DNA of 37,167 bases from an uncultured Prevotellaceae bacterium (GTDB lineage: Bacteria > Bacteroidota > Bacteroidia > Bacteroidales > Bacteroidaceae). Each line of letters starts with the position of its first letter. Position 1 is the stretch's first letter. The position numbers and the translations under genes were made by a program. Positions 1 through 7,526 of the stretch are shown here, one piece after another. The notes under the pieces were generated by a model that saw nothing but the letters and a program-made list of their open reading frames with translations, did no database searches and was not told the DNA's origin. The stretch spans positions 1 through 37,167 of the forward strand of contig OMUV01000010.1 in NCBI GenBank assembly GCA_900314335.1, read 5' to 3'.

Positions 1-2
1 AC

Positions 3-71
3 GGCATGGTCATCACCTCTGCACTCAGAAGGTTTCTTGATGACAGAAAAGTCTATATAGTTTTAAATTAA
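3..71 (+). CDS. C-terminal end of an unidentified protein (cut by window start)
   Basis: The frame from base 3 is open to a TAA at 69-71 and gives about 22 residues ending in DDRKVYIVLN. It stops two bases before the ATG of the next small gene, the tight packing usual in phage operons. Frame 1 also stays open to base 60, but its translation looks less protein-like and leaves a larger gap. The upstream part is outside the window, so no function can be given. Confidence 0.45.
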   Translation, partial: GMVITSALRRFLDDRKVYIVLN

Positions 72-73
72 TC

Positions 74-244
74 ATGGAAAACAAGGAAAATAAAATTGCC
101 CCGCTGGAGCGCTTCATTCGCGCATTTGCAGACATAGACGTCACGACGCTTAGTGACACAGAACTCGTAGATTTCTACGCGTTTGCGAGCAATGGGAAAT
201 TAGACGCGATGCACGAGCTGTCGAAAAGACACATAGATATATAG
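74..244 (+). CDS. Small hypothetical protein (56 aa)
   Basis: ATG at 74 opens a 56-codon frame ending with TAG at 242-244. The product is charged and probably helical, with an N-terminal run ENKENK, a middle part containing SDTELVDFYAF and an end KRHIDI. No membrane segment, signal peptide or known motif is visible. It follows the previous reading frame by two bases and is followed by a short non-coding stretch with a terminator-like hairpin, so it is probably the last gene of an operon entering from the left. Proteins of this size are common in the early and middle operons of Bacteroidales phages. Function unknown. Confidence 0.6.
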   Translation: MENKENKIAPLERFIRAFADIDVTTLSDTELVDFYAFASNGKLDAMHELSKRHIDI

Positions 245-313
245 CGTTTAATGAAAATGCTAAACAAGAAAAGAAATCAATAGAGGTACTTGGCGGTACT
301 TACGCAAGAAAGG

Positions 314-347
314 GCTCAGAAGCAAATCTGAGCGCCTTTCTCTTTCA
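314..347 (+). terminator. Rho-independent terminator upstream of the resolvase gene
   Basis: GCTCAGA (314-320) pairs with TCTGAGC (327-333) around the loop AGCAAA and is followed by the pyrimidine-rich run GCCTTTCTCTTT. It lies between the 56-aa gene and the resolvase gene and would end transcription of the leftmost operon. Confidence 0.6.
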
Positions 348-377
348 ACATGATAAAGTAAAACAAAATAAAACGTT

Positions 378-929
378 ATGACGCAAAAAACGATAAAATT
401 ATCACTATCAGCAGAGAGCTATGACGTAGTAGTAGGCATTGACCCTGACAAATCTAAGTCAGGCGTGGCCTACCTGAGTGTCAAAGACAGACACTTGGAG
501 CTTGCAGCAACCTCATTCGTAGACACGCTTGATTATCTTGCTTATGTAAAGAGATCAGCAAACAAATACGACACCAAAGTTGTAGTAGTCATAGAGGGCG
601 GCTGGCTGAATAAGAGCTGCTGGCATGTAGCCCCGCAAGATACAAAGGCCGTGGCTGCAAAAAAAGGCTATGCAGTAGGGCAAAATCATCAGACAGGTAT
701 GTTCCTGCAAGAGTACTGCGAGAAGATAAGATTGCCATGCAAGGTAGTAAGACCACTTCACAAGTGCTGGCATGGAGAGGACAAGAAGATAACACATGAG
801 GAGTTAGTCAATATCACAGGCATACAGGCACGGCGCACAAACCAAGAGGAGCGTGACGCCGCCTTGCTGGCATGGGTTGAAGCCAAACTCCCGATATTTA
901 TCAAGCCGACAAGTGATAAGTATTTATGA
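378..929 (+). CDS. RuvC-like Holliday junction resolvase / RNase H-fold nuclease
   Basis: This 183-residue protein has the acidic pattern of RuvC-type resolvases. GIDPDKSKSG (D22) matches the first strand, VVVIEGG (E73) the second, and the C-terminal helix has EERDAALLA (E158, D160). The family cleaves branched DNA symmetrically using two metal ions. Phages use such enzymes to resolve recombination or replication intermediates before or during packaging, which suits a position shortly before the terminase genes. The length fits RuvC (about 150-190 aa). The ATG at 378 follows an A-rich leader without a strong Shine-Dalgarno, as is normal in Bacteroidetes. It is called from motifs only, and another RNase H-fold nuclease is possible. 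Confidence 0.75.
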   Translation: MTQKTIKLSLSAESYDVVVGIDPDKSKSGVAYLSVKDRHLELAATSFVDTLDYLAYVKRSANKYDTKVVVVIEGGWLNKSCWHVAPQDTKAVAAKKGYAVGQNHQTGMFLQEYCEKIRLPCKVVRPLHKCWHGEDKKITHEELVNITGIQARRTNQEERDAALLAWVEAKLPIFIKPTSDKYL

Positions 930-953
930 CATAATCATTTTATAACTATCTTT

Positions 954-1148
954 GCAATTGAGCTGCAGGGCGTGTCGCTCGAAGCCGACAACCTCCCGAA
1001 GATTGAGGGTGACGACAAGACCACCATGGAGCGAGTTATCATCGTGTACAAGCCCGAACAGGCGGCGACGATAGCCAAAATGCTTGGACTCGAGAAGATA
1101 GACAAGGTGGTGTACGACCTCGACGAGATAACAGGAGCAAAGGAATAA
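954..1148 (+). pseudogene. C-terminal remnant of a ParB-like phage protein
   Basis: This open stretch shares the frame of the resolvase gene but lies after its stop. It has no good start codon before an internal ATG at 1026. It translates to about 64 residues containing MERVIIVYKPEQAATIAKM and KVVYDLDEIT, which looks like genuine protein with good codon bias. I associate this segment with the C-terminal part of ParB-nuclease-domain proteins of Bacteroidales phages, but that link is from memory. The N-terminal domain is absent. The bases just upstream (TATCTTTG at 947-954) look like a Bacteroidetes -7 box, so the deletion junction is probably near 950-960. The stop overlaps the ATG of the next remnant (TAATG), preserving the original gene order. 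Confidence 0.45.
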
Positions 1149-1213
1149 TGTGCGGTGTTGTTGCATATTCAGGACCAGCTGGCGACAGGGGCGTGTTTCA
1201 GACGCTCGGCTGA
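1148..1213 (+). pseudogene. N-terminal remnant of a class II glutamine amidotransferase
   Basis: ATG at 1148 overlaps the previous stop. The first residues, MCGVVAYSGPAGDRGVF, match the start of class II glutamine amidotransferases, where Met is removed and Cys2 is the nucleophile (MCGIVxYxG pattern). After QTL the frame runs into TGA at 1211, so only 21 of the roughly 200 residues needed are present. The small terminase gene starts 58 bases later. The intact enzyme would have transferred amide nitrogen from glutamine to another substrate. Here it is certainly inactive. The name is fairly safe for so short a fragment because of the distinctive MCG start, but chance cannot be fully excluded. 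Confidence 0.5.
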
Positions 1214-1271
1214 TAAATTTTACAATACGGGCATTTGATTGCCTCTAACGCAATTTTTGAGGAAAATAACT

Positions 1272-1667
1272 ATGGCAAGAGGTGAAAATAAGGCGTTCAA
1301 GGAGAAACAGGGCCGCCTGAAGAATAACAGGGAAGAAGCACGGGCAATGGGACAGGTCGGCGGCGTGGCGAGCGGTGAGGCAAAGCGCCGCCGCAAGTCC
1401 TATCGTGAGCTTCTGATGATTAAAGACCAAGAGGTGGGCGGACACGATAAGGAGGGCAATGCCATCACGAAGCAGAGTCTTATGCTTGACAGCCTGATGC
1501 ACAAGGCCGCCGACGGCGACGTGAAAGCGATGGAGCTCGTGTTGCAGATAGCTGGCGAGGCGGGGCAGGTGTCCCAGCAGTCAGCTCAGGTCGTTAATAT
1601 CGGCTTCGCAAGCAAGGAAATGGCCGAGACGTTCACGAAGATCGTGGAGGCCAAAAAGGACAAATAA
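1272..1667 (+). CDS. Putative terminase small subunit
   Basis: The 131-residue product starts MARGENKAFKEKQ, and I chose ATG 1272 over an ATG 33 bases upstream because TGAGGA lies just before it. It is rich in Lys/Arg/Glu, with a basic segment AKRRRKSYREL around residues 36-47 that could bind DNA. A predicted helical part, GDVKAMELVLQIAGEAGQ, resembles the C-terminal half of small terminases that recognise phage DNA and form the ring feeding the large subunit. It sits 15 bases before the large terminase gene. The assignment rests on position and general composition; sequence similarity to named small terminases is weak to my eye. Confidence 0.65.
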   Translation: MARGENKAFKEKQGRLKNNREEARAMGQVGGVASGEAKRRRKSYRELLMIKDQEVGGHDKEGNAITKQSLMLDSLMHKAADGDVKAMELVLQIAGEAGQVSQQSAQVVNIGFASKEMAETFTKIVEAKKDK

Positions 1668-1682
1668 TCAACTGGAGGCAGC

Positions 1683-2867
1683 ATGATAATAGCTTATACA
1701 AAGGTGCTCGACGAGACCATGAAAGCGTATGCGGCAGGCCAGCGTCTTATCGCCAACCGTGGCGGAACTCGCTCAGGCAAGACGTACAGCATAATGACTT
1801 TCTTGGTCCTGCTCATGTTGTCCTCCAAACGCCCGCTTGCCATCGACGTTGTGTCCGAGAGCTTCCCTCATCTGAAGCGTGGCGCAATGCAGGACTTCGA
1901 CGATATCTGCACGGGCTACCAGCTCGTTGAGGACGTGAACTACAAGGTCAATCGAACCGACCATATATACACGTTCATGACGGGCTGCGTGCTCCGCTTC
2001 TTCTCGGCCGACGACTGGGGCAAGGTCAAGGGCTCACGGCGTGACATCCTTTTCATCAACGAGGCCAACCGCATACCGTGGGAGACCTACCGCCAGCTGG
2101 CCGTGCGTACCGCCGAGACCATCTTCATCGACTGGAACCCCGACAGTGAGTTTTGGTTTGAGGAGCAGGGCCTGAACCTCAGGGAGCGAACCACTGAGAT
2201 TATTTCAACCTACCTTGACAACCCGTTCCTCGGCGATGAGCAAATCAGGGAGATTGAGAGCCAGCATGCCGACGAGAACTGGTGGAAAGTGTATGGCTTG
2301 GGACAGGTGGGTCGTCCTCAGGGCCTGATATACAACAGGTGGGCGCAGTGCAGGGAGATATCAGACGGCTCACGCCTCATAGGGCGTGGGCTTGACTTCG
2401 GCTTCACGACCGACCCGACGGCCATCGTCGCCGTATATCAGCAGGGCGGTGAGCTGTTACTTGACGAGGAGTGTTATGCTACGGGCCTGACCAACGACCT
2501 GATAGCTGAGCGGCTGCGAGGGGTACAGGGGCCCGTCGTGGCCGATTCTGCTGAAATGAAGTCCATCACCGAAATCCATAACTTTGGGGTGAGGAATATC
2601 GAGCCCTCCCTGAAAGGGCCTGACAGCATTCGCAACGGCATTCAGATACTGCAGCGCTATAAGCTCAACGTCACTCAGAAATCGCTCAACCTGATAAAGG
2701 AGCTGCGCAACTACAAGTGGCAGGCGGACAGAATAACTGGAGAGAACAAGAATGTGCCTGTTGATAAGTTCAACCACGCACTCGACGCAGTGCGCTACGT
2801 TGCGCTAAACAAGCTGACGAAGCGCCTCTTGGGTACTGCCAAGGCACACGTGAATAGACTTGACTAA
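1683..2867 (+). CDS. terL: Terminase large subunit (ATPase-nuclease)
   Basis: This 394-residue packaging motor protein has a clear Walker A, GGTRSGKT (residues 27-34), and a Walker B, DILFINEA (121-128) with the catalytic Glu next to the Asp-equivalent. The C-terminal RNase H-fold nuclease shows RGLDFGFTTDP (D238), VVADSAE (D288) and FNHALDAVRY (D368), the three metal-binding acids of PBSX/Terminase_3-type enzymes. It pumps phage DNA through the portal into the prohead and cuts the concatemer. Its length is near the usual 400-450. It follows the putative small subunit directly. Unusually, the portal gene is not next but 12 kb downstream, after the tail genes and capsid. Confidence 0.93.
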   Translation: MIIAYTKVLDETMKAYAAGQRLIANRGGTRSGKTYSIMTFLVLLMLSSKRPLAIDVVSESFPHLKRGAMQDFDDICTGYQLVEDVNYKVNRTDHIYTFMTGCVLRFFSADDWGKVKGSRRDILFINEANRIPWETYRQLAVRTAETIFIDWNPDSEFWFEEQGLNLRERTTEIISTYLDNPFLGDEQIREIESQHADENWWKVYGLGQVGRPQGLIYNRWAQCREISDGSRLIGRGLDFGFTTDPTAIVAVYQQGGELLLDEECYATGLTNDLIAERLRGVQGPVVADSAEMKSITEIHNFGVRNIEPSLKGPDSIRNGIQILQRYKLNVTQKSLNLIKELRNYKWQADRITGENKNVPVDKFNHALDAVRYVALNKLTKRLLGTAKAHVNRLD

Positions 2868-2878
2868 GAGCAAATTTC

Positions 2879-3439
2879 ATGGAAATAACTACTAAGTTTC
2901 AATACTGGATAAATGTAGCGGTGCATACCTCGTACAAACTGGAGGAATACAGCCGCCCTGAATTCGTAGGCGCGTATGAAGTGCCCGACAATCTGAATGA
3001 GCTTACCATAGGGCAGATTATCAGCCTAAGCGGCATTAATGACAGCAAAGAGCCGTTCTATCGTATCTGTGACATCATACTGGGTATGAACAAGCATGAG
3101 GTAGATGAAGCGCGTGCCATTGACGTCGTCAGGTTCGTGGGCTGGGTATATGCCGAGGTCAAGAAGATAAACAAGCTGTTCGAGACGACCAACGTCAAGC
3201 CGACGCAGGAGGAGGTCAGGGCTGGTATCAAACAGCTCAATTTCGGCCTGTTCGGAATGCTCGACTGGTATGCCAAGCGGATGGGCTACACTAATCACGA
3301 TGACGTCCTCAATGTGGGGTGGATGCGCATTTACAAGTGCCTCGACATGGACGCTAAGACAACATTGTTTCAACGTAAAATGCAGGAGAATTTAGAAAAT
3401 GACTATCGAAGAAAAAATCGGGCAGTTAGCCGCAGATAA
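2879..3439 (+). CDS. Phage structural/assembly protein, possibly tail assembly chaperone
   Basis: The protein has 186 residues and is mostly helical, with motifs such as ELTIGQIISLSG and KQLNFGLFGMLDWYAKRMGYTN. It ends in a basic tail (DYRRKNRAVSRR). Proteins of this kind in Bacteroidales phages lie between terminase and tail genes, and its size and helical nature would fit a tail assembly chaperone, but I cannot name a family with certainty. It starts 11 bases after terL. The next gene begins inside its last 41 bases in another frame, with its own Shine-Dalgarno (CAGGAG), so coupled reinitiation is more likely than programmed frameshifting. Confidence 0.6.
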   Translation: MEITTKFQYWINVAVHTSYKLEEYSRPEFVGAYEVPDNLNELTIGQIISLSGINDSKEPFYRICDIILGMNKHEVDEARAIDVVRFVGWVYAEVKKINKLFETTNVKPTQEEVRAGIKQLNFGLFGMLDWYAKRMGYTNHDDVLNVGWMRIYKCLDMDAKTTLFQRKMQENLENDYRRKNRAVSRR

Positions 3440-3821
3440 GTTTAGTGATTTCAGCTATATGCTGGAGGACTGGTATGATGCAGATATGGCGGTGGAACGT
3501 CTCACTCTACCTGCTATCATATGTCTGTTACCCGTGAGCGGAAACATTGAGTACCGCAACGGGCGTAACTATGATACCGTGAACATCGCGCTGGCATTCA
3601 TCAAGGCCGTGCCCCGCAATGCCAACGGTGAGGACAACGACAAGGCTTTCAACGAGATGAAGGATGCTGGCAGGCGCTTCATCGCCGAGCTTAACAAAAG
3701 CGGCTTCTTTGAGCCAATAGGTGGGCTCATAAACTACTACACTATCTATGAGCAACTATCCTCTATCGTAACTGGAGTATATTTCGAGCTAACACTGACA
3801 GCAAAGTCGGGGAGGTGCTAA
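3399..3821 (+). CDS. Hypothetical tail/neck protein (140 aa)
   Basis: ATG 3399 is preceded by GCAGGAGAATTTAGAAA, a good ribosome binding site, and overlaps the upstream gene by 41 bases in the +1 frame. The product contains LEDWYDADMAVERLTLPAIICLLPVSG near its N-terminus and IYEQLSSIVTGVYFELTLTAKSG at its C-terminus. No signal peptide or enzyme motif is visible. It lies three bases before a gp10-like neck/tail-completion gene. Size and position fit a tail terminator or connector component, but no residue pattern proves it. Confidence 0.6.
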   Translation: MTIEEKIGQLAADKFSDFSYMLEDWYDADMAVERLTLPAIICLLPVSGNIEYRNGRNYDTVNIALAFIKAVPRNANGEDNDKAFNEMKDAGRRFIAELNKSGFFEPIGGLINYYTIYEQLSSIVTGVYFELTLTAKSGRC

Positions 3822-3824
3822 GCA

Positions 3825-4352
3825 ATGGCAACGGACTTTCAGAAAGATGCGGTATCAGTCCTGCTCAGGGAGGAACTGGAGACGCTAAAACAGCGGATAA
3901 TAACCAACATGCGCAATGCCAACGAGGTTGCTTCGGGTAGAACAATCAAGTCGATGCACGTCACGGCTGATATGACAGGAGGCACGCTATTCGGCCGCTC
4001 GCCTTTCGGCACGCTGGAGACTGGCAGAAAGGCTGGCAAAGTGCCATACGGCTTCCGTGACATCATCTATAGGTGGATGCAGGACAAAGGTATTCACGCA
4101 GCACCTAAGCCATACGTGAGGGGCGGACAGCATAAGTATGACCCACAGCAAAGGGGCGACCTTTCTATGGCTTCTGCAATAGCATATACAATCAGGACAA
4201 AAGGCTCTAAGCTATACCGCAACGGAGGCAGGGCTGACATCTATTCAAACGTAATACCCGACACAATCAAGCGTATAGGAGACCGCATAATGTCTCTCAT
4301 TCATACTTCAATTGACAGCATAAAGATTAACGGCAAGGAGGAAATTTCATGA
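3825..4352 (+). CDS. Putative HK97 gp10-like / tail completion protein
   Basis: The product has 175 residues. An N-terminal helix with LREELETLKQRIITNMRN is followed by GRTIKSMHV and GRSPFGTLETGRKAGKVP, then YGFRDIIYRWMQDKGI. It ends in a helical part with IKRIGDRIMSLIH. A helix, then T/S-I-K-S and a basic Gly-rich segment resembles the HK97 gp10-like and virion-morphogenesis families that join head and tail. It is the third small gene after terL and overlaps the next gene by four bases (ATGA), so the two are probably translationally coupled. The assignment is by resemblance and context. Confidence 0.5.
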   Translation: MATDFQKDAVSVLLREELETLKQRIITNMRNANEVASGRTIKSMHVTADMTGGTLFGRSPFGTLETGRKAGKVPYGFRDIIYRWMQDKGIHAAPKPYVRGGQHKYDPQQRGDLSMASAIAYTIRTKGSKLYRNGGRADIYSNVIPDTIKRIGDRIMSLIHTSIDSIKINGKEEIS

Positions 4353-5473
4353 GAACAGAGACACTAACAGGCAGCGTGCTGACATACCCCGACGAGATAG
4401 GCTTTGCGTTCAATCCGTGTCTATTCGTGGCCAAGAGCGGAAGCAAGACGGTGTCTTATATAAGCGTGCAGCTGAGTGATGGCACGACCGCACTAACAGG
4501 CTACAGTAACGCATTCGGAGGGACGGCCTACATTGACGTTCGCGAGTATGTGCAGTCTTTCTTTGATAACCTCACTGAGGTGCTGACATATGGGGACAAG
4601 GCTGTAAACAAATCAAGTTTGGGCAAGGAAATTACGGCGGCTGTTACTGTAGCCTACAGTGATGGCACGGCCGAGACTCGCACGGCTACAATCTTCTACG
4701 TTTGGGCGGCACTGGCTACTGGAGGGGCGGACGTATACAATGGCTTCCGCACACTGACATACTTCAAGGGCTATCCGTTTACTATGGGTGTCTATGCCGA
4801 GGATGCAGGCGCTCTGCTGTTCAAACGTGACGGCGTGGCTACAGACAACGTTGAGTTAAGCAGCAAGGGCGTCTATAATGTTGCTCTGCCCTCAGGGCTA
4901 AACCCCAAAAGATATATACTTGTATGCGACTGGGATGGCAAATTCGGGCAGACCACTTTTGACAATACCTTTGATATGACTTTCCGCTACACCACTGGCA
5001 GCAAGTACTCGGAGAAAATAAAAATCCTACTTGCCGATGAGGACTATGACGGCTCAGAAAGCGTTTATCTGCGCTGGCTGAACCGTCACGGCGTATATTG
5101 CTACTGGCTGTTTAAAAAGGGTGCTGAAAGCATTAAGACAGCTACTGACGGCGACTTCGTGCGCAACAACCTGCTCAGCTACGACCAAACATATGGCTAT
5201 CAAAATGGAAATGGCAGGCAGCAGGGCTACACGCGCCAAGACACCATACAGCTATGCGCCCCGCTGGTAGACAGCGACACATGGAGTTTCCTGTCTGACC
5301 TATTAACATCCCCGCTGGTAGATATGTTCTGCGGATGGGCTGATGACGCACATACCAACGCACACTGGCTATCCGTCAGCGTGGTGGCTGGTACATATAC
5401 TAAGGCCGTTGACGTGCTGCAAGACTTTGTCCTGCAAATCAACTTGTCTGAGACCATAATCCAAAAATTATGA
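4349..5473 (+). CDS. Putative tail structural protein (374 aa)
   Basis: This is a beta-rich protein with many Thr/Ser/Gly and aromatic residues (for example GYSNAFGGTAYIDVREYVQSFF and YLRWLNRHGVYCYWLF). There is no signal peptide, and the C-terminus contains FVLQINLSETIIQKL. It starts in an ATGA overlap with the gp10-like gene and ends four bases before the next large tail gene. Beta-rich proteins of 350-400 residues in this place, before a 670-residue partner and the tape measure, are typically distal-tail or baseplate components in Bacteroidales phages. I do not recognise a named family. Confidence 0.6.
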   Translation: MRTETLTGSVLTYPDEIGFAFNPCLFVAKSGSKTVSYISVQLSDGTTALTGYSNAFGGTAYIDVREYVQSFFDNLTEVLTYGDKAVNKSSLGKEITAAVTVAYSDGTAETRTATIFYVWAALATGGADVYNGFRTLTYFKGYPFTMGVYAEDAGALLFKRDGVATDNVELSSKGVYNVALPSGLNPKRYILVCDWDGKFGQTTFDNTFDMTFRYTTGSKYSEKIKILLADEDYDGSESVYLRWLNRHGVYCYWLFKKGAESIKTATDGDFVRNNLLSYDQTYGYQNGNGRQQGYTRQDTIQLCAPLVDSDTWSFLSDLLTSPLVDMFCGWADDAHTNAHWLSVSVVAGTYTKAVDVLQDFVLQINLSETIIQKL

Positions 5474-5476
5474 ACC

Positions 5477-7507
5477 ATGACGGATCAGAGACTATACATA
5501 GACGGCACACTGGTAGACATTGATGACGACACAAAAATCACGCTTGACATCAAAAGCAACCTGCTGCGAGATGTCAGCAAGATAGTATCAAATAGCACCT
5601 ACACCGTCAAACTGCCTAAGACTGTGCATAATCAAAGGATTATCGCGCATAGCGACAAGATATATGGAGGCGGAGATTACCCCTACGCGCTTCATACGGC
5701 CCGTTATTACAAGAACGGCGTTGAGATTATACATAACGGCAAGGCGGTGCTGCTCTCTGTAGGAGACAGTATCGAAATATCTATCATTTGGGGCGTCTTT
5801 GACAGGCTTTCGACGCTCATAAGCAATGGCACGCTGCTGAACCAACTGGAAAGCAGCGACAAGATACTATATAATGAAAGCAACGCCCCCGAAGACTACA
5901 GCAAAGCCGTTGACGAGAACTATTTCTACGCCCTTATAGACGTGTGGAAGCACGCCAATGCCGTTGATTATTCATGGAGGAGCAGCGCTGTTGTTACTTC
6001 GCCAAGCGAAGCGGGTATAAGGGCTGATGAAACAACAAGTACAAGTTACAGCTTTCGCAGCTATGTAGGGTCAGGCACAACAGATAAGCCGTATTCTCAC
6101 ATTCCGCCGTGCGTAAAGGCCACATTCATTTTGCAGCTCATAAAGGAACAACTTGGTGTTGACTTTCAGTTCGATACAGACGCTCTTGATTATATCAAGA
6201 CGCTAATAGTGCCGCTGATAAGCCGCAAGAGCAATTATCTTACGTATGACGAACAATTTACCGCCTCTTTGCCCGAAACCTCAATGACGGGCAAGGACTT
6301 GCAGCTGAAAGTAACTGTAGGCACTGCGTCTAATGTGTTTTCAAATGAAGCAGGCAGCACGGTCGATACTTTGACGGTGGCAATGGCTGCTAATGTGATA
6401 TTTGACGTCACGGCAAACTGGTCGTGGGATAATACCAACACGAAGCCTAAGAGCAGCGGAACATACACATATGCAGGCAGCACGTACACTTATGACAGCT
6501 ATTCGCACACGGACGTATATCTCAGACTGGTAGTAACATCAGGTAAGACTACCACTGAGTATGCCATAGGGCGTAAGGGCATGGCGAGAGATAATGTATC
6601 AGGCGGCTATAAAGGGGAGATAAAAAAGAAGATAACAGGCCACGGCAAGATAGCTCTTGCAAAGGGCGACACAGTGGCATTCTTTCTCTCTAATCATGGG
6701 GCGCTGGACGGCGTTAAGATGTATGGGGCTGACATCAAGGCAACAGTGTCTACAGACGAGAATGTCCCCGAAGGCGGTTATTTCCCAATTTGCTACAATC
6801 TTCCTAAGATAAAAGTCATTGACTTTGTTAAGTTCTTGGCTGCAATTACTGGTACTTTTCCTTTGCAGATCAGCGATGATGGCGTTGTCAAATTCGTGGC
6901 GTTTCAGACGGTGTGGAATAACATTGCCAATGCTGTAGACTGGTCGCGCAGGCTAATCCCAAACGAGGGCGCTAATAAGCCTAAAGACATGGAGTATAAG
7001 GTGGGTGACTGGTGTCAACACAACTGGTATCGCTGGAAAGAGGACGAGACTGTCAACGGCGATTATGATGCAGACCTGCTAATCAACAATAAGAATATTG
7101 AGGACACGCGGGATGTAATTACGTTTCCTTTTGCGGCCAGCGACTACAACAATGTGCCAATGTACACGAGCAACGCTTCATCCACTACATCGACAGAGCC
7201 GTCATATTCTGCCTGCAAGGACAGGATTTTGCGGCTAATCGATGATGGTAATGGCAAGGCAATGGGTATCTTTGACATCGACATGCAGGCTATAATCAGG
7301 GACAAGTACAGCACACTGACACAGGCCCTGAATAATGCCCGCGTTATAAAGGAGAATATTATCATCAGCAACATAGAGCTTTTGGACTTTGACGAGTGCA
7401 GGCCTGTATATTTTGCTCAGTACGGAGCTTATTTCGCAGTGACAGAGATTAAGGCTGGCAGCAATGGGACGGCAGAGGTTACAATGTTGCAACTTTACAC
7501 CGATTAA
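5477..7507 (+). CDS. Putative tail tip/baseplate protein (676 aa)
   Basis: The N-terminus reads LYIDGTLVDIDDDTKITLDIKSN, followed by a conserved-looking SNSTYTVKLPKTVHNQRII. The rest is beta-rich with repeated Ser/Thr/Tyr/Gly (YTYAGSTYTYDSYSHTDVY) and an acidic C-terminal part. No enzyme motif is seen. It lies between a 374-residue tail protein and the tape measure gene. The domain style (short strands, central Thr-rich module, DDGVVKFVAF) is compatible with a distal tail or tail-hub protein. It starts four bases after the previous stop and is followed by AAGGAGGGC before the tape measure. Function inferred from order only. Confidence 0.6.
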   Translation: MTDQRLYIDGTLVDIDDDTKITLDIKSNLLRDVSKIVSNSTYTVKLPKTVHNQRIIAHSDKIYGGGDYPYALHTARYYKNGVEIIHNGKAVLLSVGDSIEISIIWGVFDRLSTLISNGTLLNQLESSDKILYNESNAPEDYSKAVDENYFYALIDVWKHANAVDYSWRSSAVVTSPSEAGIRADETTSTSYSFRSYVGSGTTDKPYSHIPPCVKATFILQLIKEQLGVDFQFDTDALDYIKTLIVPLISRKSNYLTYDEQFTASLPETSMTGKDLQLKVTVGTASNVFSNEAGSTVDTLTVAMAANVIFDVTANWSWDNTNTKPKSSGTYTYAGSTYTYDSYSHTDVYLRLVVTSGKTTTEYAIGRKGMARDNVSGGYKGEIKKKITGHGKIALAKGDTVAFFLSNHGALDGVKMYGADIKATVSTDENVPEGGYFPICYNLPKIKVIDFVKFLAAITGTFPLQISDDGVVKFVAFQTVWNNIANAVDWSRRLIPNEGANKPKDMEYKVGDWCQHNWYRWKEDETVNGDYDADLLINNKNIEDTRDVITFPFAASDYNNVPMYTSNASSTTSTEPSYSACKDRILRLIDDGNGKAMGIFDIDMQAIIRDKYSTLTQALNNARVIKENIIISNIELLDFDECRPVYFAQYGAYFAVTEIKAGSNGTAEVTMLQLYTD

Positions 7508-7526
7508 GGATAAGGAGGGCTAACAT

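Noticed and set aside
327-339. Recurring TCTGAGCGCCTTT-like words (327, 11087, 28182, 34284)
   Set aside because: Two belong to terminator stems and others to coding sequence for S-E-R-L; no common spacing or context, so probably chance.
3399-3439. 41-base gene overlap with A6 run, as in gpG/gpGT frameshifting of tail chaperones
   Set aside because: The second gene is in the +1 frame, has its own good ribosome site and start, and no heptamer slippery site of the usual form; the tape measure is also not adjacent.
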